Of a stretch of DNA of 64,000 nt, positions 12,001 through 23,560 are shown piece by piece (position 1 is the first letter of the stretch; each line of letters opens with the position of its first letter). Made by a program: the position numbers and the translations under genes. The stretch lies in NCBI GenBank assembly GCA_958450325.1, contig OY288243.1, positions 68,680,606 through 68,744,605 on the forward strand, written 5' to 3'. The notes under the pieces were generated by a model, which ran no database searches, was not told the DNA's origin, and saw nothing but the letters and a program-made list of their open reading frames with translations. Source of the DNA: Agrostemma githago (lineage: Eukaryota > Streptophyta > Magnoliopsida > Caryophyllales > Caryophyllaceae).

Positions 12001-13099
12001 ATCAGGGAAATTATGTCGCCAAGAAACGCGCAGCGAATGAAACCAATCTGAATTGGCAAGTCAACAAATTCCTAAGCTAGAGATGGAGCCCGGAAAGAAA
12101 ATGATTGGAATGTTCCATCAATTTGTATACGTTTGTTTTTTTACACTACTCAGGAAAATTGTCAACTAGTATCAAACAAAAGAAAACGAAAACGAGCAGC
12201 ATAGAGTAAATGTATACAAATGGATGTAAGGGAGGGAGTACTGAGTGCTACATACCCATATTGAGCTGTCGCTTAGTCTTCCTACACCCCTCAACCAATT
12301 CCTTAACCTCCTCCGCCGTCAACTCCTCCCCCAACACCTCCTCCCTGGTCATCACATACCTGGGCCCCGACCCGGGCAAATAGGGTCCCGGCCTTTGCAC
12401 CGGCTTCACCCCCTTCTTTCCGGGCGTGGGCGGCGTGAACGAATCAAACGCGGGCAGATTCTTCTTACTCTCGGGGAGAGGCCGCCGCCCCGTCCAGGGC
12501 CTCGGCATAGTCGTGGGTCCGAAAGGCGCAACCGCCGCCTCCCTCAGCGCCACCGCTCTCACCCCCTTGGGCGCCTCCGTGTAACTGTACATAAACTCAA
12601 ACGGCGCTCCGGGGACCACGTACCTCAACCCGCCTTCCTCACCCACCTTCACCTCCGCCGCCTCACCGCCCGTCCCCGGTTCGGGCGGCCGACTCGGGAG
12701 CCTGGACCGTTTGGCGGACTTCTGAAAGGCCGGGTGCGGGTCGGGTTCGGGTTCGGGTTTGGGTTTGCGTCTGGGTTTGGAGTACTTGGATTTGGTTTTG
12801 TAGGATGGGATGGAAGAGGGGGAGGGGGAGGAGGGCGTGCCGGGGGATTTGTGGAGTGGTTGAGGAGGAGGGGGAGTGGCAGCGTAGGGGGTGTAATTAT
12901 CGGTGATGTTGAGGGCGGACTGGAAGCGGCGTTGGCGGCGGAGTTCATTCTCGATGGTTTGTTGGGGGTGGTTGTTGAATTTCTCGGCGTTGGCGTTGTT
13001 CCAACGAGAGAACCGGAGTTGGGTGGTGGAGGTGGTGGTGGTCGACGTTGGTGTTGGTGAGAATATGGGGAAGGGGATAACATGTGGGTTAAGTGCCAT
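9063..13099 (-). CDS. CAF1: CRS2-associated factor 1 (CAF1), chloroplast group II intron splicing
   Basis: CAF1 binds the peptidyl-tRNA-hydrolase-like protein CRS2 and promotes splicing of a subset of chloroplast group II introns. Five coding exons join in phase: 13099-12256, 11821-11694, 10528-10303, 10222-10095 and 9998-9063, giving about 753 residues (Arabidopsis is near 700). The N-terminus starts MALNPHV and is rich in S, T and P, as in a transit peptide, followed by RFSRWNNANAEKF. Two CRM domains follow. The first covers the end of exon 1 and exon 2 onward (GRDGLTHNML, KRRRVCKIKCKGVCTVDMDN, GGKIIYRRGG, LFRGRNYN). The second covers exons 3-5 (GRDLIPICRLG, REAFEVC, KIGAKLKDLVPCVLVSFE). 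The C-terminus ends DELAKLLA, the family-typical CRS2-binding tail. The first exon is GC-rich, unlike its surroundings. No lesions are seen. Confidence 0.93.
10741..11185. repeat. GAATTTGAATTT/GGATTTGGATTT fold-back repeat in CAF1 intron
   Basis: CAF1 intron 2 contains a block that starts GCATGTTTTGGGAACTAG and ends CTCAAACGCAAC. Arrays of GAATTT and GGATTT words are mirrored by AAATCC and AAATTC words. The opposed arms suggest a MITE or fold-back element, but end points and duplication are not clean. Confidence 0.45.
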
Positions 13100-13329
13100 T
13101 TTGTAGTTGCAACAAGGTGTCTCGGTTTTGGTCCGATTATTTGTGGATAACGGACTGCGAATCACTCATGAAATACACTTCGAGGAGATAGCAAAAAAAT
13201 TCAATCTGATTTAAAAATAGTAGAATCAAATTGAAAATAGGTTTAAATTGATATCCCTCCAATCCATTTGAAACTACCACTCTATACATTAGTTTTGTTT
13301 GAGTATTAAACGTTGTTAGAATTATGCTT

Positions 13330-13597
13330 TTTTTTTTGAGAGAGAGAAAGTGGGATTTATATTATATCAACTTCCGCAAGTGCAAGAATCGCACTCGGAA
13401 AATCAGAGACATACACGAATTCCTCCCCACTCCTCGTGCATAATCTCGCAGCATGATGTGCCACAACATTACCAGTTCTCCTCACATGGGACCAAATACA
13501 AGAAATAAAACAAGAGCTGAAAGCAAGAATATCTTCAATGTGTAAGCTAAGTTGGTTTCTCGTAATAACTCCATCCTTAATGGCATCAATCTTGAAT
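13330..13597 (-). mobile_element. 5'-truncated LINE (RNase H tail) with 15-bp TSD
   Basis: The minus strand encodes a LINE-type RNase H C-terminal reading: ILAFSSCFISCIWSHVRR, then TGNVVAHHAARL and a short tail ending at a stop. It is followed by a poly(A) run (seen as T's at about 13330). The insert is flanked by a near-perfect 15-bp duplication, GTTAGAATTATGCTT at 13315-13329 and GTTGGAATTATGCTT at 13598-13612. That arrangement is the signature of target-primed reverse transcription. Only the last 0.27 kb of the element was copied. Confidence 0.8.
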
Positions 13598-13612
13598 GTT
13601 GGAATTATGCTT

Positions 13613-14068
13613 CAAAACAAGTTTAATTTCCTGTGACATACTTATGATTTCATGACGATGTATACTTTCTTATGTTGATGTGTTATACTTGGTAGCCAAG
13701 GAAATATGTTTGGAGATCAAGTATTTTGTTCTATAAATAGACCTCGGAATCTCACTATTTCAATCATCCAACAATCATCCTCCTTCTTCCTTCTCTCTAC
13801 AAACATAAAGGACGGAGAGAATATTAATTAATGTTTCGGAAATAATAATTTGAGTGGAATTTTGGCAACGATTTTGGTAGTTACTCATCTACGATCTTGC
13901 CTACACAAAGATCATAGCTGTTGTGCAATCCTGGAGGGTCGAATGCCAAGTAGTCCGTGTGTAGTAGACGATGCATAATCAATTTTAGGACAGTGATCTC
14001 AAGTCACGTCACAACCTTTCTTCTCGGATAAGATTATTCATCTTTTCCGTCTTATTTATTTATTCACT
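13613..14068. other. intergenic, nothing recognised
   Basis: AT-rich sequence between the LINE insertion and the tandem array. A Stowaway-like phrase (CCCTCCAATCCATTTG) lies before the LINE at about 13255. No gene is supported. Confidence 0.5.
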
Positions 14069-15558
14069 ACTCCTAACAAACGTACGATAAATAGTGATAT
14101 TTGCTGTAAATATGTAACCTTTAAGTATTTATCACAAATGCAGAGCATTAAAACAATTACTAGAATGAAAATGAGAAGTTGAAATTACACAAAATCTTGA
14201 GAGAGACGGTCTCTCAATAACTTATTGAGAGACCACTATTCAGTACCACTCTATGTCATATTCGTACCCTTAAATGACAACTTTGTTTTGTATCTATTTT
14301 TATAACAAGCGTACCCTCTTTATATTTGTATACTATTTTATGTTAATTGTACCTACTTCTATTAGGTTTGGTACACTGTTACTTCCATTTGTACTTAGTC
14401 TCTCAGTAAAGTTAATGAGAGACCGTCTCTCAAGAGACTTACTCCTAACAAACGTACGATAAATAGTGACATTTGCTGTAAATATGTAACCTTTAAGTAT
14501 TTATCACAAATACAGAGCATTAAAACAATTACTAGAATGAAAATGAGAAGTTGAAATTACACAAAATCTTGAGAGAGACGGTCTTTCAATAACTTATTGA
14601 GAGACCACTATTCAGTACCACTCTATGTCATATTCGTACCCTTAAATGACAACTTTGTTTTGTATCTGTTTTTATAACAAGCGTACCCTCTTTATATTTG
14701 TATACTATTTTATGTTAATTGTACCTACTTCTATTAGGTTTGGTACACTGTTACTTCCATTTGTACTTAGTCTCTCAGTAAAGTTAATGAGAGACCGTCT
14801 CTCAAGAGACTTACTCCTAACAAACGTACGATAAATAATGACATTTGCTGTAAATATGTAACCTTTAAGTATTTATCACAAATACAGAGCATTAAAACAA
14901 TTACTAGAATGAAAATGAGAAGTTGAAATTACACAAAATCTTGAGAGAGACGGTCTCTCAATAACTTATTGAGAGACCACTATTCAGTACCACTCTATGT
15001 CATATTCGTACCCTTAAATGACAACTTTGTTTTGTATCTGTTTTTATAACAAGCGTACCCTCTTTATATTTGTATACTATTTTATGTTAATTGTACCTAC
15101 TTCTATTAGGTTTGGTACCACTGTTACTTCCATTTGTACTTAGTCTCTCAGTAAAGTTAATGAGAGACCGTCTCTCAAGAGACCTACTCCTAACAAACGT
15201 ACGATAAATAGTGACATTTGCTGTAAATATGTAACCTTTAAGTATTTATCACAAATACAGAGCATTAAAACAATTACTAGAATGAAAATGAGAAGTTGAA
15301 ATTACACAAAATCTTGAGAGAGACGGTCTCTCAATAACTTATTGAGAGATCACTATTCAGTACCACTCTATGTCATATTCGTACCCTTAAATGACAACTT
15401 TGTTTTGTATCTGTTTTTATAACAAGCGTACCCTCTTTATATTTGTATACTATTTTATGTTAATCGTACCTACTTTTATTATGTTTGGTACCACTGTTAC
15501 TTCCATTTGTACTTAGTCTCTCAGTAAAGTTAATGAGAGACCGTCTCTCAAGAGACCT
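14069..15558. repeat. four tandem copies of a 372-bp unit containing a MITE
   Basis: The phrase ACTCCTAACAAACGTACG starts copies at 14069, 14441, 14813 and 15185, giving a period of 372 bp. The last copy is about 374 bp. Copies differ by only a few bases. Each unit has a spacer and a roughly 240-bp fold-back element. The element starts TCTTGAGAGAGACGGTCTCT and ends with the inverse, GAGACCGTCTCTCAAGAG. The short ORFs repeated in each copy are not genes. Confidence 0.92.
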
Positions 15559-15873
15559 ACTCTTGAAATTAACCGTCCCAAAATAGAATAAGGGAAGGTT
15601 GAAGTTGAACCGGGGGAGTATAAGAGTCCAGTCTCGATCATCTGTGTCATTATCTTGTCCCATCAAATGTGCCACCAACTAGGAATTGATACTTGACATA
15701 GAAATAAGGCATAGGAAAATTAATGACTTGACTCTCATTCCGTGATGGACAAGGAAAATCCACACAAGATTGTACCACTGTCGGTGACTCTATCTCCGAC
15801 TACCTCCAAATCACCACATACACGAACCTAGAGTTGCGCTCCTCCGATGATCACTGGTGGTTTCCACCATTTC
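15559..15873. other. unassigned sequence between array and LTR
   Basis: No gene or repeat family was recognised. The sequence joins the end of the 372-bp array to the short LTR. Confidence 0.4.
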
Positions 15874-16034
15874 TGTAACAACCCTAAATTTTCGCGACCA
15901 AAATAGAAGAATAAAATAGGAAAATTTAAAGATGTTACTCCGCACTTAGCTCACAAAGCCAAGTGCCGAGTAACAGCTTTAAATTTTTTTATTTTATTCT
16001 TCTATTTTGGTCGTGAAAATTTAGGGCTGTTACA
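15874..16034 (+). repeat. short palindromic LTR with adjacent primer-binding site
   Basis: The 161-bp block begins TGTAACAACCC and ends GGGCTGTTACA. It is followed at once by GTTGGTATTAGAGCA, which matches the initiator-Met tRNA primer-binding site (TGGTATCAGAGC) with one change. The two ends form a long inverted repeat of about 45 bases (AATTTTCGCGACCAAAATAG and its inverse). This reads as the 5' LTR of the gypsy remnant downstream. A palindromic MITE next to a primer-binding site is the alternative. Confidence 0.6.
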
Positions 16035-16679
16035 GTTGGTATTAGAGCAATAGGTTTCCGAAAATGTTTTGCAAAATTTAAAATGGTTTAAAAAAAAACG
16101 TTTTTACTTTTATTCAAAAAAAAACTTTTACCTTTATATTTGACATGGTTAAAAAAAATCATTTTCCTTTATATATAAAAGTAGAGTGTTGGGTGGATTG
16201 GGTGTATTGCATACGCATAAATATTATATTTATATTTATATTTATATATTAGTCATGCATATAACTTTTACCTTTATATTATGTTTTAGTACTATTACCT
16301 CTACTTTATTGAACTTGCGATCGAGGTGAGCTTTACTTACGTTATTATTTGGGATAGAGCCATCTTATGCCTAATTGTAAAGGGATATCATTTATTGGAA
16401 TTGGGAAGCTTTATGTCATGAATAAAGAGGATCGGAAATTGAGAATATAGAGATTGTTTTGGGTAATTTTCTAGTGACTCTATTTCAGCCCATGTTTTGT
16501 TGATTGTGATGCATCTCACCCTAGCTAGTGAACTATGTTTGTGGATGAAAGGAGCGTAGAACTTTGTGAAATTGTGGATATTTTGATTTTTGTCATGTCA
16601 TTTGGGACTTAGTAAACCATAAATGGATGTATATGGATGTGTGTGTTTATTGGTGATCATGATTTGGAAGTAGACTTGT

Positions 16680-17636
16680 TAGAATTCCTATTACATTACT
16701 TTGATGCGATTTTGAGGATGGATTGGCTAAAATTTCATCGGGCTAATATTGATTATGGACATAGGAAAATTTTCTTTAGAGGACCTAAAAATTTGAGAGT
16801 ATCTTATAGAACATAGTTTATTTAGCTAGAGGAACTTAGATGATTCTGTGTCATATAAGGGATTTGAGTGTTGAATATCTCGACTTTGAGGGTTGAATAC
16901 CTTGACTTGAGTGAAGTCCATGTGGTGAGTGGGTTTGTTGATTTGTTTTCTGAGGAAATACTGAGAATGTCTCATGTTAGAGAAGTTGAGTTCAAAATCG
17001 ATCTAGTGTCAGGAACGGGTCCAATTATTAAATCGTCATACCGTATATTATTCTTAGAAATGCAAGAACTTAAGAAACAATTAGATGAACTGATGGAGAA
17101 AGGATATATTTAGGCCTATTGTGTTGCCTTGGGGTGCCCTGTTTTATTTGTGAAAAAGAATAATGATGGAACTGTAAGAGTATGTATTGATTATCGGGAA
17201 TTGAATCAAGTTACTATTAAGAATATATTTTCCTTACCTAAGAATCTAGGATTGAGTACTTATTTGACCAGTTAAAGGAAGCCTCTATTTCTCTGAAATT
17301 GTGATTTGGGAACCATCGATTGATGATAGTGTTTGAGGATATACCTAAGATTACATTTTTTTACTAGATATGGTCATTATGAGTTTACTACGATGTCCTT
17401 TGGGTTGACTGGTGCACCTGATGTGTTTATGGATTTGATGAACCGAACTTTGAGGACGTGCTTAGATAATTTGTTGAGATTTTCATTGATGACATAGTGA
17501 TTTACTCATAGAATGAAGAAGAGCATGAGGAACATCTACGAATTGTCTTAGGCATCTTGAGAGAAAACTAGTATTTGTTAAATTTTCGAGGTGTGATTTT
17601 TGGTTGGTTCGAGTAATCTTATTTTTTTTTTGGTAA
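16680..17636 (+). pseudogene. Ty3/gypsy pol remnant (protease-RT)
   Basis: Readable pieces follow gypsy pol order. A protease/linker phrase FDAILRMDWL leads to GHRKIFFRGPK. Then come VREVEFKIDLVSGTGP, ELKKQLDELMEKGYI, the RT phrases VRVCIDYRELNQVTIKN and FDQLKEA, a degenerate YSxN region, and KFSRCDFW at the end. The reading frame changes repeatedly and contains stops, so this is dead. It ends abruptly near 17636, where the outer Helitron appears to begin. The family resembles plant chromoviruses such as Tekay/Del. Confidence 0.78.
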
Positions 17637-17826
17637 AATGTAACTATCTTAATCTTATAAAGCTAAAACATTTAAGAGCCTCACATTCCACATCAACTTC
17701 AACTGATTTGAAGTTAAAACCTACGTAAAAACGGATTTGAAGTAGTGGTGGGGCCTTACAACTCTATTTAGTGCATTCCACATCTCTGTCATTTCCAGAA
17801 AAACATTCTGCAACTCAAATATAAAT

Positions 17827-19198
17827 ATGGCATTTCAGTTTCAAGCAAAATCAATTTGCCAAATAACTGAGAATATGAATGCAGTATCCATAACAGCTAG
17901 GGTGATGCGAAAGTGGGTGAGAAAATCCAACAAGAACGATTCACAGCAAGACAAAAATCCTTCGAAAAAGGAAATCATATACAGCGTTGAAATGATTTTG
18001 GTCGATAATTCCGTGAGTTAATATGATCCTCTTCGGCCCCTTTCATTGTTATTTGCAAAACCTCCATTTTGAATTAACTTTTTTTTTTTTTATCTTTTTT
18101 CGTTTACAGGGATGCACAATACAAGCTACTGTGAAAGACAAATTGGTGAAATGTTTCAATTCCGGTTTCAAAGAGGGTGTCATTTACACAATATCAAAGT
18201 TCTCAACCTCATCAAATTTGGCAAACGAGAGAGCAACATCTCACAAATGCAGAATTTGGTTCGAATACAGTACAAAGGTTATGGCAATGCATCCCGACAC
18301 AAACATTCTTGTTTGTGTTTATAATTTCATCAGTTTCGACGATATTGTTCACGGAAATGTTCCGCCAGATATTTACTTCAGTACACAAACTGTCTACTTT
18401 TTTATTAATTTTATTTTTCAGCATTATACATAGTAACAATATTTTTCAGCATTATACATAGTAACAACCTGCTTTCTATGCACAACCGCAGACGTAATCG
18501 GTAAATTTGCTGAATATCATCAAATTCGGAGGTCAGTCAAGGGAAACCATTGGACAACAATTCTACTCGAAAATTGCCAGTAAGTATACTTTTTTGGATA
18601 CTACCAATGCCAATTAACCACGTATTTTATTTCCTAATTCTAATTCCAAGATTCAACCTTAGAAAGGAGCAAATGTCATGTACTATCTTTGGTGAAGCTC
18701 TATCAGACATTATAAGCATTGTTAATGCTTACATCGACAAGCCTCGGCCCGTGCATGTGAAAAGAAACGAATGGAGAGGTACCACAACTACAACTACCAT
18801 TGACATTTACGTCCAATAAATAATAAGAACTATTATTCAACATAATAATCTTTTTTTTTTCAGGTGATAACAATATTGTCACCAGAGATGCAACGAAGAT
18901 AGAAGTAAATCCAATTATTGAGGAAGTCGAATCATTCAAACAAAGGTGAGAACAGCTCTACACACGAGACAAAATTGCAAAAAAAAATTCCGTTATTTAA
19001 TTTCGTATGCTAATTTTACAATACACTACGCTAATGAGCTAATTTTGGAATACAACTTATTCTTCACCTAGGTACCCTCCTACACGTTCTCCTGATCGGT
19101 GGAAATTAAGAGTTCCCCCCTCATTATCGAGCACTCCTGTTAGCATTCTAACAGACGCTAAAACCTTGACGCTATCGCAGATAAAGAGCAGCTCAAAG
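17827..19198 (+). pseudogene. RPA70-like gene 1, N-terminal half (split)
   Basis: RPA70 is the large single-strand-DNA-binding subunit. Helitron copies are thought to help rolling-circle replication. Readable exons are 17827-18012 (starting MAFQFQAK), 18110 to about 18378 (GCTIQATVKDKLV, GVIYTISKF), then about 18500-18580 (DVIGKFAEYHQIRRS, HWTTILLENCQ), 18651-18778 (FNLRKEQMSCTIFGEALSD), 18864-18945 and 19072-19198 (ending LTLSQIKSSSK). This is the DUF223 plus OB-fold order of plant RPA1-like proteins. The C-terminal half is not here but at 31537-33805, with the same orientation and a matching intron position. Some exon joins are out of phase, which suggests decay. Confidence 0.75.
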
Positions 19199-19804
19199 GT
19201 TTATCATCTTTACCTCTTAAAAAAAGAATTCCACCAACAATTCATCCTTAGCAACAGTAACATCCCTTAGCAACAGTAACATCCCTTAGGAACAGTGTTC
19301 CCTTATGAACAATGTCACTCAACTCCCTTCGCCTTTCATTTCCTCTCCTCCGCCTTTCTCATTTCCTCTCTAGATCAGCCCCTTCTTCTTTATGTCATTT
19401 CTCTTCTACCTCCGTCAGTCTCTATCTCCCTCTAACTTCCCCATACCCATATCTCTATCCCTGCGTTTCGCCTTACCAACCTTAGCAGATACAACCAAAT
19501 GGCCACTTCGATTATTCAAATCGCAGATTATTCAAATCATGGTTTGCAAGATTAATCTCCGTTGTTCCGTCGATCTCAGGCGAGCACCGACAGCCTTGAA
19601 CCACCATACAAATGACGATCATCTCTTCATTCGAAAGTGAGTATTTGATTCAAAAAATTAGGGTTTAAGAAAGGGGGAAGAACAAAAGAAAACTGGCGAA
19701 TTTATATGTAAAGGCGATGCCATCAACGGATTGAACAGTGCCAGGGAAAGTTATTTCAGTGGATTTGAGTTGAAGTATGATTTGATTTTTTTGTATGAAA
19801 TTTC

Positions 19805-21095
19805 AATGATAACGTATTTCGCCCTCCTGTGAAGAAAGATTACTGTAATTTGGCAAGGAGATTAAAGCTGTTAGTCCCAATGTTGGAGGAAATCAAGGAG
19901 ATTGATCGGCCGTTGTCGAACGGCGCTGTTTCATCCCTTGTTGATTTCAGCCATTCTCTCTCTCTTGCTCTTGATTTGCTACGTTTTGGCTCCCTTGGTA
20001 GCAAAATTTACCTGGTTTTGATATATCTTTTCCTCATTTTTTTAAGCAACCAATCAATTAATTTGTTCAATTTTGTTAATTGCAAGCTTATCAATTAATT
20101 TGTTCAATTTTGTTAATTGCAAGCTTATTACCTGGATTTTTATAGCTCCAGCAACCTGGTTTCGATCTCTCTTTTCTTCATTTTTTATGTTGTAATAGCG
20201 AGGTATAAGCGTATGGCCCCGGTAGAAGCAGATTTATAGTAGCGGATAAGATTAGGAGAATAGGATTAGTGGATTTGAATATCAAATTAAATTAAATTAA
20301 GCATGCGGTGTTTGGTAATTAGCTGATTATAGTTTACGCCATTTGTGGTAAGTGTGCTGTGAGGTGGTTGTATATACAGTGGAGTATATGTGATGAATTT
20401 CACTTCTTTTTTGTGCATTTAGTGTGGTAACTAATTGTGTGACTCTTTTGTAATCCAATGCTGATTTGAATAAAGCTTTAAACTTCAATCTGCAAAGTAA
20501 CTTCAGAATATTTGCGCATCGTAAATCCATGTTTTGAACTCTACTCAACCTAAGAACTTGTGAGTAGTGATGAGTGAAGGTGGATAGATTTGGCGAGCTA
20601 TTTTATTGGGTTGTATGAAATATTAGGCGACATGAGCTTGACATCACTAAAAATTATGGAATCGGATCACAAGTAGAGACGTGCGATCTTAGGATTCATG
20701 TCAATAAGCTGCTTTGTACTTTATGTAATGTAGACTTGTAGTTTGTACTTCTACAATGAATTGTCGTTTCCGATATTTAACATACAACATCTTTGATCTT
20801 GTACGATGTGTTTATGTGAGGGACGACTTCTTTGTTCTGTTATGATGCGGATAAGATGCTTTGTACTTTATATAATCTAGACTTGTAGTTTGTACTCCTA
20901 CAATGCGTTGTCGTTTGCGATATGTGACATACAACATCTTTTTCATTTCCTCATATTACCATCCTGTAATTTCCAGGCCCTTGAGAGAGAGAGAGGAGAT
21001 AATGGCAAAATTCAATGAAATCACATCTAATTAGAGCAGCTTTGGATGAAATCTCATACCAGAATTTTGATATCTCTGATGAAGTTAAGGAGCAG
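19805..21095 (+). pseudogene. captured fragment of plant U-box E3 ligase (PUB13/14-type)
   Basis: Two exons of the U-box N-terminal domain are recognisable. The first, about 19805-20014, reads FRPPVKKDYCNLARRLKLLV, MLEEIKE and DLLRFGSLGSKIYL before a donor. The second, 20977-21095, reads EIMAKFNEITS, then after a stop/frameshift ALDEISYQNFDISDEVKEQ before GT. These match the N-terminal helical domain of PUB12/13/14 proteins, which regulate immunity and hormone receptors. The U-box and ARM repeats are absent. The in-frame TAG after ITSN shows that it is non-functional. Confidence 0.75.
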
Positions 21096-21392
21096 GTGAA
21101 TTACCCCTCCTCTTTTTCATGAATTTATAAAGGTCAAACAACCAATATGGCAGACCAATAAGGCAATAACAAGGCTACAAAACTAACAGCCAAGCAAAGA
21201 CCAAGCAACTAAGTCATTTGAACTCGGAACAAAGAAAGAAGAAAATGTGGTAACACCAAAATGTCTAACTACCACAGTTGAAAGTTTTCTTTACTTCTGT
21301 AAATCATAATACTTGTTTTCCCTCTGCTCCAGTCAATCTAACATCATTAAAATTTTACGTCAGTAGCTTAGAGGCTCCCACAAATGACAGAT

Positions 21393-21475
21393 TGTGGAGT
21401 GGTTTGTTAGACACGCACTGACCTTTGTGGAGTGGTCTGTTAGACACGCATTGACCTTTGTGGAGTGCTCTGTTC
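21393..21475 (+). repeat. 33-bp tandem repeat, about 2.5 copies
   Basis: The unit TGTGGAGTGGTYTGTTAGAC followed by ACGCAYTGACCTT repeats twice and a third copy is cut short. It lies inside the inner Helitron. Confidence 0.7.
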
Positions 21476-21967
21476 ATTTATACTTTTTCTATGTGCCTGT
21501 GATTCTTTATACATGCTTGAGTGGGCATTGGAGCCGCAGGCACACAACTTTGGCTTGAGCATGGAAGATTTCTTAGGAAGCATTGTATCCTCTTATGCTC
21601 TCTGTGCATTTCACTCTAATCGTGTTATTGTGATTAGTGAGATATTAAAATTTTTGGCATTTGTTTTGTGAAAAAAAGTCTGTGAAAAAAGTCCGCGACA
21701 GGTTTACTATCTTGATTAACTTTATTGCCTACAGATTATCATATGGTGTTGGATATTAGTCGATGAGAGAAACTTTGATTTTGTTTTTGGAGTTGTGACT
21801 AATTTTGCCCTATTTTCTCAGAACTTATCGTCTCCTTCTATCTTCTTCTGCCCATTTCTTTTCTTTCCTTCCCAGGTAAATGTATACATTACTCCAAACC
21901 ATTCGTTGAGTAGATTTCGGTTTTCTTGTTTTGATGGATTAGTCAGTTAGCTATTATTCAGTTAGAA

Positions 21968-23560
21968 TAATATCAGACACCTGTAATCCCAGATCCAACA
22001 CCTGAAAGGAAACGGAAAGATCAACACAAATCTCAGACAAATAAATCAGGGTCGCCGAAAAAAAAGATGAGCGAAGAATCCACCGTTCCGACACTGATCT
22101 AGAGAGAGCAGAATTCTCATCTCTAACCCTAATTGTTTTGATTTGGTTTATATTGAATTGGGGGTTTGTGGTGATCTTTGATTGTGAGGTCTCGTAAATT
22201 CTCCTCTTTAACCCTAATTGTTTTGCTTTGATTTATATTGATTTGGGGGTTTCTGGTTACTGGGACTGTGAGGTGTGATGTTTTGGGCGTTTTTGTTGTG
22301 TAGTCGGAAGAGGATTTGGCGTTGAGCGAACAGTGTTGCCTTGCACTACAGCCGTTGATTGTCTTCCTGTCCTCCTGGCAGCTGGATTGTCTCTGCCTTC
22401 TTGCTTCTCTTCCTTCATTATTCTTCCCTCTGCCTTGCTTTTCCTTCCTTTCCTCTCATCCATTCATCTCTCATAGTTCCCTCTTCCTTTGTTTTCTCTC
22501 ATAGTTATCCAGTTTCCCCGGGCCCTCGGCAATGGCGGCCAAGGAACTCTGCAACAGCAGCGGCGATGATGACGAGATCTGCTCTCTCTAAATCAGTGTC
22601 GGAACGGTGGGTTCTTCGCTCATCTTTTTTTTCGGCGACCCTGATTTATTTGTCTGAGATTTGTGTTGATCTTTCCGTTTCCTTTCAGGTGTTGGATCTG
22701 GGATTACAAAGTTTTTTATTCTCCAATAATATTTTTAGAATTTTAGAATTGAAGTTAAGACAATGGAGTCGCCTAGTAGGCCAAACATGAGTGATGTACA
22801 TTTAAGCATGGAAGAAGAAGAGAGAATTAAGGAAGAGACCCGAGAACACTTCGACGGTTTGGCTCCCAAGCGTCATACCAAGCCTCAACGAAGCGAGCAT
22901 TCTTCGAGTTACGCTGATGTCAATAGTACGAGTGTCGGAACGATGGGTTCTTCGCTCATCTTTTTTTTCGGCGACCCTGATTTATTTGTCTAAGATTTGT
23001 GTGGATCTTTCAGTTTCCCTTTCAGGTGTTGGATCTGGGATTACGGAGCTCTTTATTATCCGGTTTTGATGGTTTGGTTGCCTTTGATTTTCGTCTGTTT
23101 TTTGGGTTTCGGGTACCTGTTTTTTTATATGTTGCTGCTGAATTTTGTTTGGTTGTCTCTGATTTTGACTGTACACGGTCGTTTAATCTGGAATTGTTAG
23201 TGTGATTCGTTTCGCTTTCGAATGCGGGCGGGTTGTGAATGTGTTCATCTATGTCTTTGATAGAGATCTTCTCTCTCTAGATCAGTATCGGAACAGTGCG
23301 CTCTTCGGTCATCTTTATTTTCGCCAGCCCTGATCTGTTTTCTCTGCAGGTTGTAGCTGTTTCCACTCTTTCCTTGATAGTTATCCAGTTTCCCAGGTCC
23401 TCGGCAATGGCGGCCCAGGAACTCTGAAACAGCAGCGGCGATAACGAGATCTACTCTCTCTAGATTAGTGTCGGGACGGTGGGTTCTTCGCTCATCTTTT
23501 TGGACTGAAATTGGTGTGGATTTGTCTGTTTCCCTTTCAGGGTTTCAATCTCGGATTGCA
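21968..23560. repeat. repeated 5'-leader-like cassette, direct and inverted
   Basis: A unit containing CTCGGCAATGGCGGCC, then GTTCTTCGCTCATC and CGGCGACCCTGATTTATTTG, then TTTCAGGTGTTGGATCTGGG occurs at about 22504-22710 (fullest), 22926-23045, 23265-23340 (weaker) and 23379-23560. An inverted copy lies at about 21968-22100. Each contains a possible intron acceptor (TTTCAG). The cassette looks like a leader exon and intron of a captured gene, duplicated several times. The overlapping ORFs are not credible proteins. Confidence 0.75.
22763..22926 (+). pseudogene. captured exon of small conserved plant gene (MEE59-like)
   Basis: A reading of about 55 residues starts MESPSRPNMSD, continues with MEEEERIKEETREHFDG and then LAPKRHTKPQRSEHSS, and ends SYADV. 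The APKRHTKPQRSE block is, to my memory, the hallmark of the small plant protein annotated maternal effect embryo arrest 59 (Arabidopsis At4g37300 type). The remaining C-terminal exons are not found here. Instead the repeated leader cassette follows directly. A start codon is present, but the fragment is probably not a working gene. The family assignment is moderate. Confidence 0.5.

Noticed and set aside
12245..13060. 271-codon plus-strand ORF opposite CAF1 exon 1
   Set aside because: It is a shadow of the GC-rich first exon of CAF1, whose minus-strand protein is clearly conserved.
14274..14834. Two nearly identical 62-codon ORFs
   Set aside because: They are the same stretch of the 372-bp tandem repeat, AT-rich and without family resemblance.
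14069..15558. CRISPR-like or phage array
   Set aside because: Unit is 372 bp with an internal fold-back and no unique spacers; the organism is a plant.
22359..22790. 143-codon ORF over the leader cassette
   Set aside because: Hydrophobic frame over a duplicated leader sequence; other copies of the cassette do not keep the frame.
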